In this document: piece after piece, positions 34,571 to 42,742 of the stretch
Numbering within the stretch: the first letter of the stretch is position 1
Layout of the letters: each line of letters opens with the position of its first letter
Source of the DNA: Virgisporangium aurantiacum
Lineage (GTDB): Bacteria; Actinomycetota; Actinomycetes; Mycobacteriales; Micromonosporaceae
Direction of reading: 5' to 3'
Assembly (NCBI RefSeq): GCF_016863635.1
Contig: NZ_BOPG01000031.1
Location: forward strand, 117,064 to 181,063
Length of the DNA: 64,000 bases
Position numbers and translations under genes: made by a program
Notes under the pieces: generated by a model
What the model saw: the letters and a program-made list of their open reading frames with translations, nothing else
Told to the model about the DNA's origin: nothing
The model's database searches: none

Positions 34571-35338
34571 TCAGGTGCCGTCGCGGGCCAGTTCCCGCGA
34601 CAGCGCCATCGCCGCCGTGCGGACGGCCGGCGCGAGCCGTTCCAGTTCCAGGTCCCGGGCCCATCCGGTGACGGAGATCGCGGCGATCACGGTGCGGCGG
34701 CGGTCGAAGACGGGGGCGGCCACCGCCGAGACGCCGACCTCGGCCTCCTCCCGGTTGAGCCCGTAGCCCCGCTCGCGGGCCCGGGCCACCTCCTGGCGCA
34801 GCAGGCCGGGCATGATGACGGTCCGCGGGGTCAGCCGGGCCAGCCCGGCCTCGCACACCTGCCGCATCCGGTCGGGGGTGCCGTAGGCGAGGAAGACCTT
34901 GCCCGTCGCGGTGCAGTGGGCCGGCAGGCGACCGCCGACCCGCGAGACGATCGGGGTCGACCGGCGCCCGTTCACCTTCTCCAGGAACAGCGTGTCGGTG
35001 TCCGAGGGAACGGCGAGGTGGATGTTCTCGTGCGTCGCCTCGTACAGGTCCTCCATGTACGGCAGCGCGGCCTCGCGCAGCGCGCGGTGCCGCGGCACCC
35101 GCTGGCCGAGCACGAACAGGCCGATGCCCAGCCGGTAGCCGCCGCTGGTGCGTTCCAGCCCGCCCCAGGCGACGAGCTCGTTGAGGAGCCGGTGCGCGGT
35201 GGGCTTGGGCAGGCCGGTGCGCTCGGCGAGGACGCTCAGGCTCAGCTCCCCGTCGGTCGCCCCGAACGCGTCGAGCAGGCGAAGTCCCCGCGCCAGCACG
35301 GACTTGGGCGCCTCGGGTCGGTGCTCCGGTGGGGGCAT
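34571..35338 (-). CDS. IclR-family transcriptional regulator
   Basis: A 255-residue regulator. The N-terminal winged helix lies at about 12-75 (LSLSVLAERTGLPKPTAHRLL is the helix-turn-helix), and the C-terminal effector-binding domain has the typical phrase PAHCTATGKVFLAYG near 135. IclR proteins usually sense small organic acids or aromatics. It lies downstream of the benzoylformate-decarboxylase-like gene on the same strand with a 50-base gap, and is the natural candidate regulator of that gene, the SDR and the divergent CUT2 importer. The start is the ATG at 35338; the open frame further upstream is a shadow of the decarboxylase gene. Confidence 0.9.
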   Translation of the reverse strand: MPPPEHRPEAPKSVLARGLRLLDAFGATDGELSLSVLAERTGLPKPTAHRLLNELVAWGGLERTSGGYRLGIGLFVLGQRVPRHRALREAALPYMEDLYEATHENIHLAVPSDTDTLFLEKVNGRRSTPIVSRVGGRLPAHCTATGKVFLAYGTPDRMRQVCEAGLARLTPRTVIMPGLLRQEVARARERGYGLNREEAEVGVSAVAAPVFDRRRTVIAAISVTGWARDLELERLAPAVRTAAMALSRELARDGT

Positions 35339-35369
35339 GCCCAGATCGTGGTGCCTGGGCGCCGGACGG

Positions 35370-35388
35370 GCAAGAGCAAGAGCAAGAG
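35370..35388. repeat. GCAAGA hexamer, three tandem copies
   Basis: Three exact copies of GCAAGA in the short gap between the IclR start and the decarboxylase stop. The run is A-rich compared with its surroundings. It may affect the spacing of the IclR leader; no other role is visible. Confidence 0.6.
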
Positions 35389-37002
35389 TCAGTGATGACC
35401 CGTGACCGGCACGTCGACCAGCAGCGGCTCCGATCGCCGTTCCGCCACGACCGCCCGCAGCGCGTCGGCGCCGGCGACCCGCGTGTATTCGAGGCCGAAC
35501 GTCGCCGCGGCGGCCCGCCAGTCGATCCCGGGCAGGTCGAGGCCCACGTAGGAACCCAGCTGCGCCGACCGGCCGGCCATCGCGTCGAGGGTGTCCTTGA
35601 GCGTCCGGTACTCGCCGTTGTTCACCACGACGAACGTCACCGGCTGCCGGTAGCGCACCGCGCTCCACAGTCCCTGCAGGCCGAACATGGCGCACCCGTC
35701 GCCGAGCACCGCGACGACCGGTCGGGTCGGGTCGCCCATCCGGGTGCCGACGGCCGCGCCGATTCCCCAGCCCAGCCCGCCGCCGACGGTGTGCACGTAC
35801 GACCGGGGCCGGTCCAGCCGCAGCACCGACCGCAGCGCGATGCCGGCGGTGATGGCCTCCTCGACCACGACCGCGTCGGCCGGCAGCCCCGCCGCCACCG
35901 CGTGCATCGCGGCGAGCGGGTCCAGCGGCGCCGGCCCGTACCGGTCGCGGGCCTCGGCGTCCCGCTCGGCGCGGGCCGACGCGGAGCGGACCGTCACCGC
36001 GGCCTGCCGCGCCGACCGGTCCGGCAGCGCCGCGGCCAGCGCCCGCAGCGTCGGGCCGAGCGCGCCCTGCAGGCCCGCGGCGACCGGGAAGTTCCGTCCG
36101 AGCTCGGCCGGGTCGACGTCCACCTGCACCACGGCGGCGCCGTCGGGGATCGCCGGACCGGGCGTGTAGTGGTGCGGCATGAACGCGTGGCAGCCGACGA
36201 TCAGGACGACGTCGTGCGGCTCCAGCGCCGCCCGGATCGCGGCGTTGCGCGGCGGCAGCATGCCCAGGTGCAGCGGGTGGTTGCCGGGAAAGTCGACGCC
36301 GTCGTGCATCGGCTGGTGGTAGACCGGCGCGCCCAGCCGCTCGGCCACGCACACCAGGTCGGCGACGGCGCCGTCGCGGCCCACCCCGTCGCCGGCGACG
36401 ATCACCGGCGCGGTCGCGTCGCCCAACAGCGTGAGCGCGCGGTCGAGGTCGACCGCGGGTCCGGGACCGGCGACGACGGATCTTTCCGGCACCGCGACCG
36501 TCGAGGACTCGGCGAGCAGGTCCATCGGCACCGAGACGAACACCGGGCCGGCCGGCGCCCGCACCGCCTCCGCGAACGCCCGACGCAGCACCGTCGGCAG
36601 GTCGTGGGCGTGCTGCACCTCGACGGCCGACTTGGCCACCGGGCGGGCGAGGCCGACCAGGTCGCCGGAGAGCATCGGGTCCTGGAGGAGGTGACGACGG
36701 TCCTGCTGGCCGGCGAGCACCACCAGCGGGGTCCGCGACCGGGCCGCGTTGATCAGGCCGATCAGCCCGTTGGCCAGGCCGGCGGCCACGTGCAGGTTGA
36801 CGAACGCGGTCCGGCCGGTGGCGCGGGCGTACCCGTCGGCCATCGCGACCACCGACGCCTCCTGCAGGCCGAGCACGTAGCGCAGGTCGGGGGCGTCGGC
36901 GAGCGCGTCGAGCAGCGGCAGTTCGGTCGTGCCGGGGTTGCCGAACACGTGCCGCACACCCTCGTCGCGGAGGATCGCGAGCAGCGCGTCTACGGGTCTC
37001 AT
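35389..37002 (-). CDS. Benzoylformate decarboxylase-like ThDP enzyme
   Basis: A 537-residue thiamine-diphosphate enzyme resembling mandelate-pathway benzoylformate decarboxylase (MdlC). It shows FGNPGTTELPLLDAL near 20, the activating Glu in LQEASVVAMADGYARA near 47, His in NLHVAAG near 70, and the ThDP/magnesium motif from GDGCAMFG to VVVNNGEY near 420-455. The usual Ser of GNPGSNE is Thr here. Family members decarboxylate 2-keto acids to aldehydes; some actinobacterial relatives act on sugar-derived or aliphatic keto acids. The ATG overlaps the SDR stop by one base (TGATG). With an SDR to make the keto group and a sugar importer divergent, it may act in a sugar-acid rather than an aromatic pathway. 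Confidence 0.82.
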   Translation of the reverse strand: MRPVDALLAILRDEGVRHVFGNPGTTELPLLDALADAPDLRYVLGLQEASVVAMADGYARATGRTAFVNLHVAAGLANGLIGLINAARSRTPLVVLAGQQDRRHLLQDPMLSGDLVGLARPVAKSAVEVQHAHDLPTVLRRAFAEAVRAPAGPVFVSVPMDLLAESSTVAVPERSVVAGPGPAVDLDRALTLLGDATAPVIVAGDGVGRDGAVADLVCVAERLGAPVYHQPMHDGVDFPGNHPLHLGMLPPRNAAIRAALEPHDVVLIVGCHAFMPHHYTPGPAIPDGAAVVQVDVDPAELGRNFPVAAGLQGALGPTLRALAAALPDRSARQAAVTVRSASARAERDAEARDRYGPAPLDPLAAMHAVAAGLPADAVVVEEAITAGIALRSVLRLDRPRSYVHTVGGGLGWGIGAAVGTRMGDPTRPVVAVLGDGCAMFGLQGLWSAVRYRQPVTFVVVNNGEYRTLKDTLDAMAGRSAQLGSYVGLDLPGIDWRAAAATFGLEYTRVAGADALRAVVAERRSEPLLVDVPVTGHH

Positions 37003-37733
37003 CAATGCCTTGCCGACCCGCCGTCGACGTTGATCGTCTGACCGGTGAGGAACCCGCTGCCCTCGGCGCACACGTACAGCAGCGTGGACACCAGGTCGTC
37101 CGCGCGTCCGGTGCGGGGGACCGCCTGCAGCGCCCGGACCCGTTCGAAACCGCCGTCGGCGCCGGTGGTCGCCGCGGCGGTCGCGGTGTCCAGCAGGCCC
37201 GGCGCGATCGCGTTGACGGTGATGCCGTCGCCGCCGACCGCGGTGGCGAGCGACCGGGTGAACCCGACGAGCCCGGCCTTCGAGGTGGTGTAGGCGACCA
37301 GTTCCGGCGGCCCGAGGAACACCACCGCCGAGACGATGTTGACGATCCGCCCCCACCCGGCGGCCCGCAGGTGCGGCAGCGCGGCCCGGGTCACCAGGAA
37401 CGGGCCGTCCAGGTTCAGCCGCATGACGCGGTGCCAGTCGGCCAGCGTCGTCTTCTCGAACTCGATCGGCGGGTAGACGCCCGCGTTGTTCACCACGATG
37501 TGCAGGGCACCGAACCGGTCGACCGCAGTGCGCACCGCCTCCGCCACGGCCGCCTCGTCGGTGACGTCGACCGTCAGGCCCAGGAACCGGCCGCCCGCCG
37601 CCCGTAGCAGGTCCCGCGTCTCCACCTGGTCGGCGATGTCCAGCCCGACCACGGCATGGCCCGCGCCGGCCAGCGCGACGGCGAACTCCTGCCCGAGGCC
37701 GCGGGCCGATCCGGTGACGAGGGCGACGCGCAT
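37002..37733 (-). CDS. Short-chain dehydrogenase/reductase
   Basis: A 243-residue SDR. TGSARGLGQEFA at 7-18 is the cofactor glycine motif, NNAGVYPP lies near 85, the catalytic Ser is in IVSAVVFLG, and Tyr and Lys are in YTTSKAG near 148-152. It oxidises or reduces a secondary alcohol with NAD(P). It is the first gene of a two-gene unit with the ThDP decarboxylase, and the pair suggests oxidation of a hydroxy acid followed by decarboxylation. The promoter must lie in the 132-base divergent region 37734-37865 that is shared with the CUT2 importer. Confidence 0.88.
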   Translation of the reverse strand: MRVALVTGSARGLGQEFAVALAGAGHAVVGLDIADQVETRDLLRAAGGRFLGLTVDVTDEAAVAEAVRTAVDRFGALHIVVNNAGVYPPIEFEKTTLADWHRVMRLNLDGPFLVTRAALPHLRAAGWGRIVNIVSAVVFLGPPELVAYTTSKAGLVGFTRSLATAVGGDGITVNAIAPGLLDTATAAATTGADGGFERVRALQAVPRTGRADDLVSTLLYVCAEGSGFLTGQTINVDGGSARH

Positions 37734-37865
37734 TGCCGCAGCGTCCACCCGGGCCTTGCCCGCCGACAAGGCCCGCATTTCATTGGGCGGAACGCATCCC
37801 TTGTGAGCCCGACGTTCCGCGACCACCCTGCTGCACACCTGCCGGAGTGCGGAAGGAGGCGGTGG

Positions 37866-38888
37866 ATGTCGATGTCCGGCCCGAAGACCGAGCTGCCCGG
37901 CGAGCCGGCTCCGCCGCCGTCCACGCGGGGGCGACGCCGTTTCCGGATCGTGGACGAGGCCGGCGTGCTCGGCGTCCTGATCGTGCTCGTCGTCGTGGTC
38001 GGCGGGTTCCGCAACGACTTCTGGGACTCCGGCAACCTGCTGGAGATCGCCCGGCAGTCGTCCTACATCGGCATCATCGCGGTCGGCATGGTGTTCGCGT
38101 TGGCGATGCGCGAGGTCGACCTGTCGGTCGGCGGCACGTACGCGCTGAGCATCGTGATCGGCGCGCTGCTGATCCGCGGCGGGCTCGACCCGTGGCTCGC
38201 CGCCGCGCTCGCGCTGGTGTCGGGTGCCGTCCTCGGCGTCGCCAACGGGCTGTTCACCACCTACATCCGGGTGCCGTCGTTCATCGCCACGCTCGGCACG
38301 CTGTCGCTCTACAAGGGGCTCGCGCTCGCGCTGAGCGGCGGCCACCAGGTCGGCGGCCTGAGCCTGGACCACCCGCTGTTCCAGGTGGTCGGCGGCAAGG
38401 TGCTCGGGCTGCCGGGCGCGGTGTGGGCGCTGATCCTGTCCGTGGCCGTGATGACCGTCGTCTTCACCCAGACCCGGTTCGGCGCACAGGTCCGGGCGGT
38501 CGGCTCCAACCCGGAGGCGGCCGCGTTCACCGGCATCCCCGTCAACCGGGTCAGGATCACCGCCCTGGCCGTCACCGGACTGTTCGCCAGCCTGTCCGGC
38601 GTGCTGGCGCTGTCGTTCTTCGCGGCCGGCGACCCGACCGTCGGCCAGGGCTACGAGCTGATGGCGATCGCCGCCGCGATCATCGGTGGCACGCCGTTGC
38701 GGGGCGGCACCGGTTCGGTGCCGGGCGCGGCGATCGGCTCGCTCATCCTGAGCGTGGTCGCCGCCAGCCTCGTCTTCTTCAGCGTCCCCATCAACTGGAC
38801 GACCTTCGCCACCGGCGCCGTCATCCTGCTGGCCGTCGCGCTCGACAGCGGGCTGCGCCAGGCGAGGGCCGCCCGCCGCTCACGTTGA
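37866..38888 (+). CDS. CUT2 sugar ABC importer permease (RbsC-like)
   Basis: A 340-residue membrane protein of the ribose/xylose/autoinducer permease family with 8-10 hydrophobic helices. The family motif AMREVDLSVGGTYAL lies near residue 80, and VGSNPEAAAFTGIPVNRVRI near 216 is the cytoplasmic coupling region. GGAAGGAGG lies just before the ATG at 37866; a second ATG two codons on is also possible. It is the first gene of an importer operon (permease, binding protein, ATPase) that is divergent from the SDR/decarboxylase genes and probably brings in their substrate. Confidence 0.9.
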   Translation: MSMSGPKTELPGEPAPPPSTRGRRRFRIVDEAGVLGVLIVLVVVVGGFRNDFWDSGNLLEIARQSSYIGIIAVGMVFALAMREVDLSVGGTYALSIVIGALLIRGGLDPWLAAALALVSGAVLGVANGLFTTYIRVPSFIATLGTLSLYKGLALALSGGHQVGGLSLDHPLFQVVGGKVLGLPGAVWALILSVAVMTVVFTQTRFGAQVRAVGSNPEAAAFTGIPVNRVRITALAVTGLFASLSGVLALSFFAAGDPTVGQGYELMAIAAAIIGGTPLRGGTGSVPGAAIGSLILSVVAASLVFFSVPINWTTFATGAVILLAVALDSGLRQARAARRSR

Positions 38889-38899
38889 AGGGATTCTCG

Positions 38900-39961
38900 A
38901 TGACCCGCTTGCCCGCCGTCCTCGTTCTCATTGCCGCCCTCGGCGCTTTCGGTGCGACGGCCTGCGACTCCGATTCCGATGGTGGAAGCGGCGGTGGCGA
39001 CAAGAAGATGTCGTTCGTCGTCGCGAACATCAGCCTGAACTTCGCGCTGGAAATGGCCAACGGCGGCAAGTTCGCCGCGGAGGAGACCGGCGGCATCGAC
39101 CTGCTGGTGGTCGGCCCGCCGACCACCGACGGGCCGCAGGAGGTCCAGATGTTCCAGAACGCGACCACCACCCACAAGGACGGCTCGGTGGTCGAGAACC
39201 TGGCGCCGGACCTGTTCACCCGCCCCTACGCGCAGGCGGTCGACAAGGGCATCCCGATCGTCGCGCTGGACACGGTGCCGTTGGAAGGCAGCAAGGTCGA
39301 GCTGTACGTCGGCAACGACAACTACGAACTGGGCACCCAACTCGCCGACGAGGCCATCAAGCGGCTGCCGCCGAACGCGTCCGGCACGGTGGTGCTGGGC
39401 GTGCCCAACCCCGGTGTCCCGGTGCTGGACATGCGGGCCAAGGGCATCCAGGACACGTTCGCCAAGAAGCTGCCGGGCATCACGGTCAAGGGTCCGTTCC
39501 AGACGTTCAGCGATCCCGGCCAGAGCTACAACGCGTGGTCGTCGCAGGTCCGGGCGAACGCCGGCGCGCTGGCGTTCCTCGGGGTGGGTGACGCCGACAG
39601 CTATTCGCTGGCGCGCCTGAAGAAGGAGACCGGCGGCAAGTGGCTGTCCGGCGGCTTCGACCTCGACGCGAAGACGCTGGAGGCGGTCAAGGACGGCACC
39701 AACTTCGTCACCATCTCCCCGGAGCACTACCTCAAGGGCTACGTCGCGATGCGGCTGCTGGCCGAGGCCGTGAAGGCCGGCAAGGACCTGCCGAAGGGCT
39801 GGTTCTACACACCGGGCCTGATCGTCGACAGCAGCAACATCGACAAGATCCTGGCCCGGCAGAAGGACGACGCGTCGCGCCGCGCCGGCATCGCCGAGGA
39901 CGCGAAGAAGATCTTCGCGGACCCCGATTCGTATCTCCGGCCGCTCAAAGACGCCCGCTGA
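38900..39961 (+). CDS. CUT2 sugar-binding lipoprotein (RbsB-like)
   Basis: A 353-residue periplasmic-binding-protein-like receptor, exported and lipidated. The signal segment is LPAVLVLIAALGAFGATAC with Cys22 as the lipidation site, followed by the acidic spacer DSDSDGGSGGGD. The body has the two-lobe type I pattern, with GIPIVALDTVP near 138 and a late GYVAMRLLAEAVKAGKDLP. It is similar to ribose and other pentose/deoxy-sugar receptors; the ligand is not identified. It starts 11 bases after the permease stop. Confidence 0.9.
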   Translation: MTRLPAVLVLIAALGAFGATACDSDSDGGSGGGDKKMSFVVANISLNFALEMANGGKFAAEETGGIDLLVVGPPTTDGPQEVQMFQNATTTHKDGSVVENLAPDLFTRPYAQAVDKGIPIVALDTVPLEGSKVELYVGNDNYELGTQLADEAIKRLPPNASGTVVLGVPNPGVPVLDMRAKGIQDTFAKKLPGITVKGPFQTFSDPGQSYNAWSSQVRANAGALAFLGVGDADSYSLARLKKETGGKWLSGGFDLDAKTLEAVKDGTNFVTISPEHYLKGYVAMRLLAEAVKAGKDLPKGWFYTPGLIVDSSNIDKILARQKDDASRRAGIAEDAKKIFADPDSYLRPLKDAR

Positions 39962-39964
39962 CCG

Positions 39965-41467
39965 ATGCTCCACGCCACCGACATCTCCAAGCGGTACGGC
40001 GGCGTGACCGCGCTGTCCGGTGCCGGCCTGCGGCTGGCACCGGGGGAGGTGCACGCGCTGCTCGGCGAGAACGGCGCGGGCAAGTCCACGCTGGTGAAAA
40101 TCATGGCCGGCGTCACCGCGCCGGACACCGGCCGGCTCACGGTCGACGGCGCCGAGATCCGGCTCGGCGGTCCGGCCGACGCCCGCCGCCACGGGATCGC
40201 GGTGGTGTTCCAGGAGCTGAGCCTCTTCGGCGACCTGGACGTGCTGGGCAACCTGTTCGTCACCACCGAGCCGGTGCGGTTCGGCCGGCTCGACCGGGCC
40301 GAGATGACCCGCCGCGCCGGTCCGCTGCTCGACGAACTGGGCCTGGGCGACATCCCGTTGCGGACCCGGGTCGGCGAGCTGGACCTGGCCCGCCGGCAGC
40401 TGCTGGAGATCTGCCGGGCACTGCTGGCCGACCCGCACATCGTGATCCTCGACGAGCCGACCTCGGCGCTGCCGGCACCGGCCGTCGAGCGGCTGCACGC
40501 GGTGATCCGCACCATCACCGGCCGGGGTGTGGCGGTGCTGTACGTGTCGCACTTCCTGGAGGAGGTGACGGCGCTCGCCGACCGCGTGACGATCCTGCGC
40601 GACGGCTCCAACGTGCGCAGCGAGGTGCCGATCGGCCGGCTGAGCGTCACCGAGATGGTGACCGCGATGCTCGGCGAGGCCGCGGCCGCGTCACCCGCCG
40701 GCGCGGCCCCGATGGCTGCCGGGCCTGAGTCGGGCCGCCGAGTCGTCATCGAGGACGTCACCGTGGCCGGCCGCCTGTCCGGCGTCCACCTCACCGCCGC
40801 CGCCGGTGAGGTGGTGGGGCTGGCCGGGTTGCAGGGCGCCGGCCACTCGGCCGTCCTCGATCTGCTCTGGGGCCGGGCGGTGCCGACCGCCGGCAGCGTC
40901 CACCTGCCCGACGGCCGGGGCCGGCCGCGCACCACCACGGAGGCGGTCCGGCGCCGGATCGCGTTCGTTCCCGGCGACCGGACCGGCCTCGGCCTGATGC
41001 TCGACGCCACCGTCGCGGCCAACATCACCAGCGTCGGCTGGCTGGCCCGCCGCGACGGCGGTTTCCTGCTGCGCCGGTCGCGGGCCGCGGCGATCGCCCG
41101 GCGCCACATCGCCGACCTGCGGATCCGGGCCGAACCCGGCGACCCGGTCGGGTCGCTGTCCGGCGGGAACCAGCAGAAGGTCGTGTTCGCGAAGTGGCTG
41201 CAGGCCGACCCCGAGGTGGTCCTGCTCGACGACCCGACCCGCGGCGTCGACGTCGGGGTGAAGGCCGACATGCACCAGATCATCCGCGGGCTCGCCGCGG
41301 CCGGGAAGATCGTGCTGATGTGCTCGACCGACCCGGCCGAACTGGCCGAGGTCTGCGACCGGGTGGTCATCTTCCGGCGCGGGGCGGTGTCGGGTTCGCT
41401 GACCCGGGAGGACCTGACCGAGCACGCCCTCCTGCACGCCATGAACGCCGGCGCCCAACCGGCCTAG
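39965..41467 (+). CDS. CUT2 sugar ABC importer ATPase (RbsA-like, two domains)
   Basis: A 500-residue fused double ATPase. The first domain has an intact Walker A LLGENGAGKST near 33-43 and Walker B IVILDEPTSAL near 162. The second has a degenerate Walker A (GLQGAGHSAVLD, with no Lys) but a normal signature SLSGGNQQKVVF. This asymmetry is usual in RbsA/XylG proteins. It powers the RbsC-like permease. The ATG lies three bases after the binding-protein stop. Its 3' end overlaps the convergent IF-1 gene by four bases. Confidence 0.9.
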   Translation: MLHATDISKRYGGVTALSGAGLRLAPGEVHALLGENGAGKSTLVKIMAGVTAPDTGRLTVDGAEIRLGGPADARRHGIAVVFQELSLFGDLDVLGNLFVTTEPVRFGRLDRAEMTRRAGPLLDELGLGDIPLRTRVGELDLARRQLLEICRALLADPHIVILDEPTSALPAPAVERLHAVIRTITGRGVAVLYVSHFLEEVTALADRVTILRDGSNVRSEVPIGRLSVTEMVTAMLGEAAAASPAGAAPMAAGPESGRRVVIEDVTVAGRLSGVHLTAAAGEVVGLAGLQGAGHSAVLDLLWGRAVPTAGSVHLPDGRGRPRTTTEAVRRRIAFVPGDRTGLGLMLDATVAANITSVGWLARRDGGFLLRRSRAAAIARRHIADLRIRAEPGDPVGSLSGGNQQKVVFAKWLQADPEVVLLDDPTRGVDVGVKADMHQIIRGLAAAGKIVLMCSTDPAELAEVCDRVVIFRRGAVSGSLTREDLTEHALLHAMNAGAQPA

Positions 41468-41688
41468 TTGCGGTAACGGAAGATGATCCGGCCCTTCGTG
41501 AGGTCGTAGGGGCTCAGCTCCACGAGCACCCGGTCGTAGGGAAGGATCTTGATGTAGTTCTTCCGGATCTTCCCGCTGATGTGGGCCATTATCTTGTGGC
41601 CGTTCGTGAGTTCCACCCGGAAGATGGCGTTGCGCAGGCATTCGAGGACGGTGCCTTCTATTTCGATGCCGGTCGATGTTCTAGCCAT
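41464..41688 (-). CDS. infA: Translation initiation factor IF-1 paralogue
   Basis: A 74-residue S1/OB-fold protein that matches IF-1 along its whole length (IEIEGTVLECLRNAIFRVEL, GHKIMAHISGKIRKNYIKIL, and SPYDLTKGRIIFRYRN at the end). IF-1 binds the 30S A site during initiation. The normal actinobacterial infA lies among ribosomal protein genes; none is present here, so this is probably an additional copy. Differences such as ECLRN and KNYIKILPYD from the usual EALPN and QHYIRILPDD support that. GGAGGG lies seven bases before the ATG. It is 28 bases downstream of a GNAT gene and shares its transcript, which begins with a leader peptide. Confidence 0.9.
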   Translation of the reverse strand: MARTSTGIEIEGTVLECLRNAIFRVELTNGHKIMAHISGKIRKNYIKILPYDRVLVELSPYDLTKGRIIFRYRN

Positions 41689-41716
41689 CGTCGGTCCCTC
41701 CGTTCGGTTCGTGCGG

Positions 41717-42478
41717 TCAGCGGATGACGAGTTCGAGGTTGCTGCCGGTGCGCCGGGCTCCGATGCCCTCGAACAGCGCCGTGGCGGCCACGTTGGACTC
41801 GGTGATTTCGGCCGAGGCGGCGTCCTTGCCGACGCGGTGCAGCGCGCCCAGCGCGTGGGCCAGCAGCGCCCGGGCGATGCCGCCGCGTCGGTGGTCGGCC
41901 CGGACGGCGATCAGCCCGATCCGGGGCCGGCGGGTCATCATCGCGACCCGCAGCAGACCCGCGTACCGGCCGGACCGCGTCGCCACGATGTACTTCGACG
42001 GGTCGAGCCCGGGGACCGCGATGACCTCGGCCGGCATGTCCTGCCAGCCGGGACCGGCCTCGATCTCGGCGCGGATGGTGCGGTCCAGGTCGCGTAGCGG
42101 TGCCTCCTCCGCCCGGCCGAGGCCCAGCACCGTCACATCCGGCGGCGGCGGGCCGAGGCCGGTGGCGTGCGGGTCGGTGGGTACGGCGTACTCCCACTCG
42201 CGCCGGCGGGTCGTGAAGCCGGCACGCTGCCACTGGGCGGTCAGGTCGAGATCGGCCTCGTCGACCACCGTGTGCAGCGGCCTCGGCAGGGCCGCGAGCA
42301 TGACCTCGGCCAGCCGGGCGAAGGCCGCGTCGTGCCAGGCGTCGATGCTGACGAACATCAGCCCGTCGGGCCGGTGCGACATCGCACCGCGGCCGATCAC
42401 GAGGTCGTCTTCCAGCGCGTGCCACTGGTCGGCCGCCACGCGCGAGATCAGCACATGGCTGAATTCCACAGGATTCAT
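41717..42478 (-). CDS. GNAT-family N-acetyltransferase
   Basis: A 253-residue acetyltransferase. The C-terminal half is the GNAT domain, with the acetyl-CoA loop RADHRRGGIARALLAHAL near 195-212 followed by NVAATALFEGIGARRTG. The N-terminal half is a divergent second GNAT-like or substrate-binding domain. It probably acetylates a small molecule or a protein amine; the acceptor is unknown. The ATG has only a distant AAAGG upstream, and the 264 bases before the next gene contain a promoter, a leader peptide and a hairpin, which suggests translation-controlled expression. It is cotranscribed with the IF-1 paralogue. A resistance role against a translation inhibitor is a reasonable inference from this arrangement. 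Confidence 0.85.
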   Translation of the reverse strand: MNPVEFSHVLISRVAADQWHALEDDLVIGRGAMSHRPDGLMFVSIDAWHDAAFARLAEVMLAALPRPLHTVVDEADLDLTAQWQRAGFTTRRREWEYAVPTDPHATGLGPPPPDVTVLGLGRAEEAPLRDLDRTIRAEIEAGPGWQDMPAEVIAVPGLDPSKYIVATRSGRYAGLLRVAMMTRRPRIGLIAVRADHRRGGIARALLAHALGALHRVGKDAASAEITESNVAATALFEGIGARRTGSNLELVIR

Positions 42479-42495
42479 AGATGGGTGCCTTTCGG

Positions 42496-42522
42496 GTCGC
42501 CTTGTCGGGCGCCCTCGGCGAC
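42496..42522 (-). promoter_or_regulatory. Hairpin just before the GNAT ribosome site
   Basis: On the minus strand GTCGCC and GGCGAC (42517-42522 and 42496-42501) can pair around a GC-rich loop that itself contains GGGCGCCC. The hairpin begins two bases after the leader-peptide stop codon and ends 17 bases before the GNAT ATG, well placed to be opened or closed by a ribosome stalled on the leader peptide. There is no T-run, so translational rather than transcriptional control is more likely. Confidence 0.4.
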
Positions 42523-42524
42523 AC

Positions 42525-42584
42525 CTACGTCAGTGGCCGATCCGTGACGACGAGGGGGAGCACCCACATCGAAACAACGTTCAC
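42525..42584 (-). CDS. Leader peptide (19 residues) upstream of the GNAT/IF-1 operon
   Basis: A GTG-started frame of 19 codons ending in TAG, reading MNVVSMWVLPLVVTDRPLT. It has a perfect AGGAGG at 42593-42598 (minus strand) eight bases upstream, a far stronger site than that of the GNAT gene itself. The product is hydrophobic and contains Trp and several branched residues. Upstream, TTGGAC and TAGCCT spaced by 18 bases form a promoter, and a hairpin lies immediately downstream. This is the arrangement of antibiotic- or amino-acid-responsive attenuators. I saw no run of a single amino acid codon, which argues against classical amino acid attenuation. Confidence 0.5.
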   Translation of the reverse strand: MNVVSMWVLPLVVTDRPLT

Positions 42585-42621
42585 GGGTCTCACCTCCTCG
42601 AGGAGTGTCACGGCGCCGTGG

Positions 42622-42651
42622 AGGCTACCAGCGTCCGGCCGCGGCGTCCAA
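42622..42651 (-). promoter_or_regulatory. Promoter of the leader-GNAT-IF-1 operon
   Basis: TTGGAC (42651-42646) and TAGCCT (42627-42622) on the minus strand with 18 bases between them resemble a housekeeping sigma factor promoter. Transcription would begin about 25 bases upstream of the leader-peptide ribosome site. The rest of the gap to 42742 shows nothing else that I can identify. Confidence 0.4.
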
Positions 42652-42742
42652 TCGTTCCCGGCCTGGGCGTCAACCTCGCGGCTGTAGTGCCTGAGGAGGT
42701 CATCGCGGCATCGAGCAGCAGACCCGGCGATGCGCCGCCGGG

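Noticed and set aside
42479..42742. tRNA or riboswitch in the GNAT leader
   Set aside because: No cloverleaf, T-loop sequence or known riboswitch core was recognised; the leader peptide explains the conserved-looking features.
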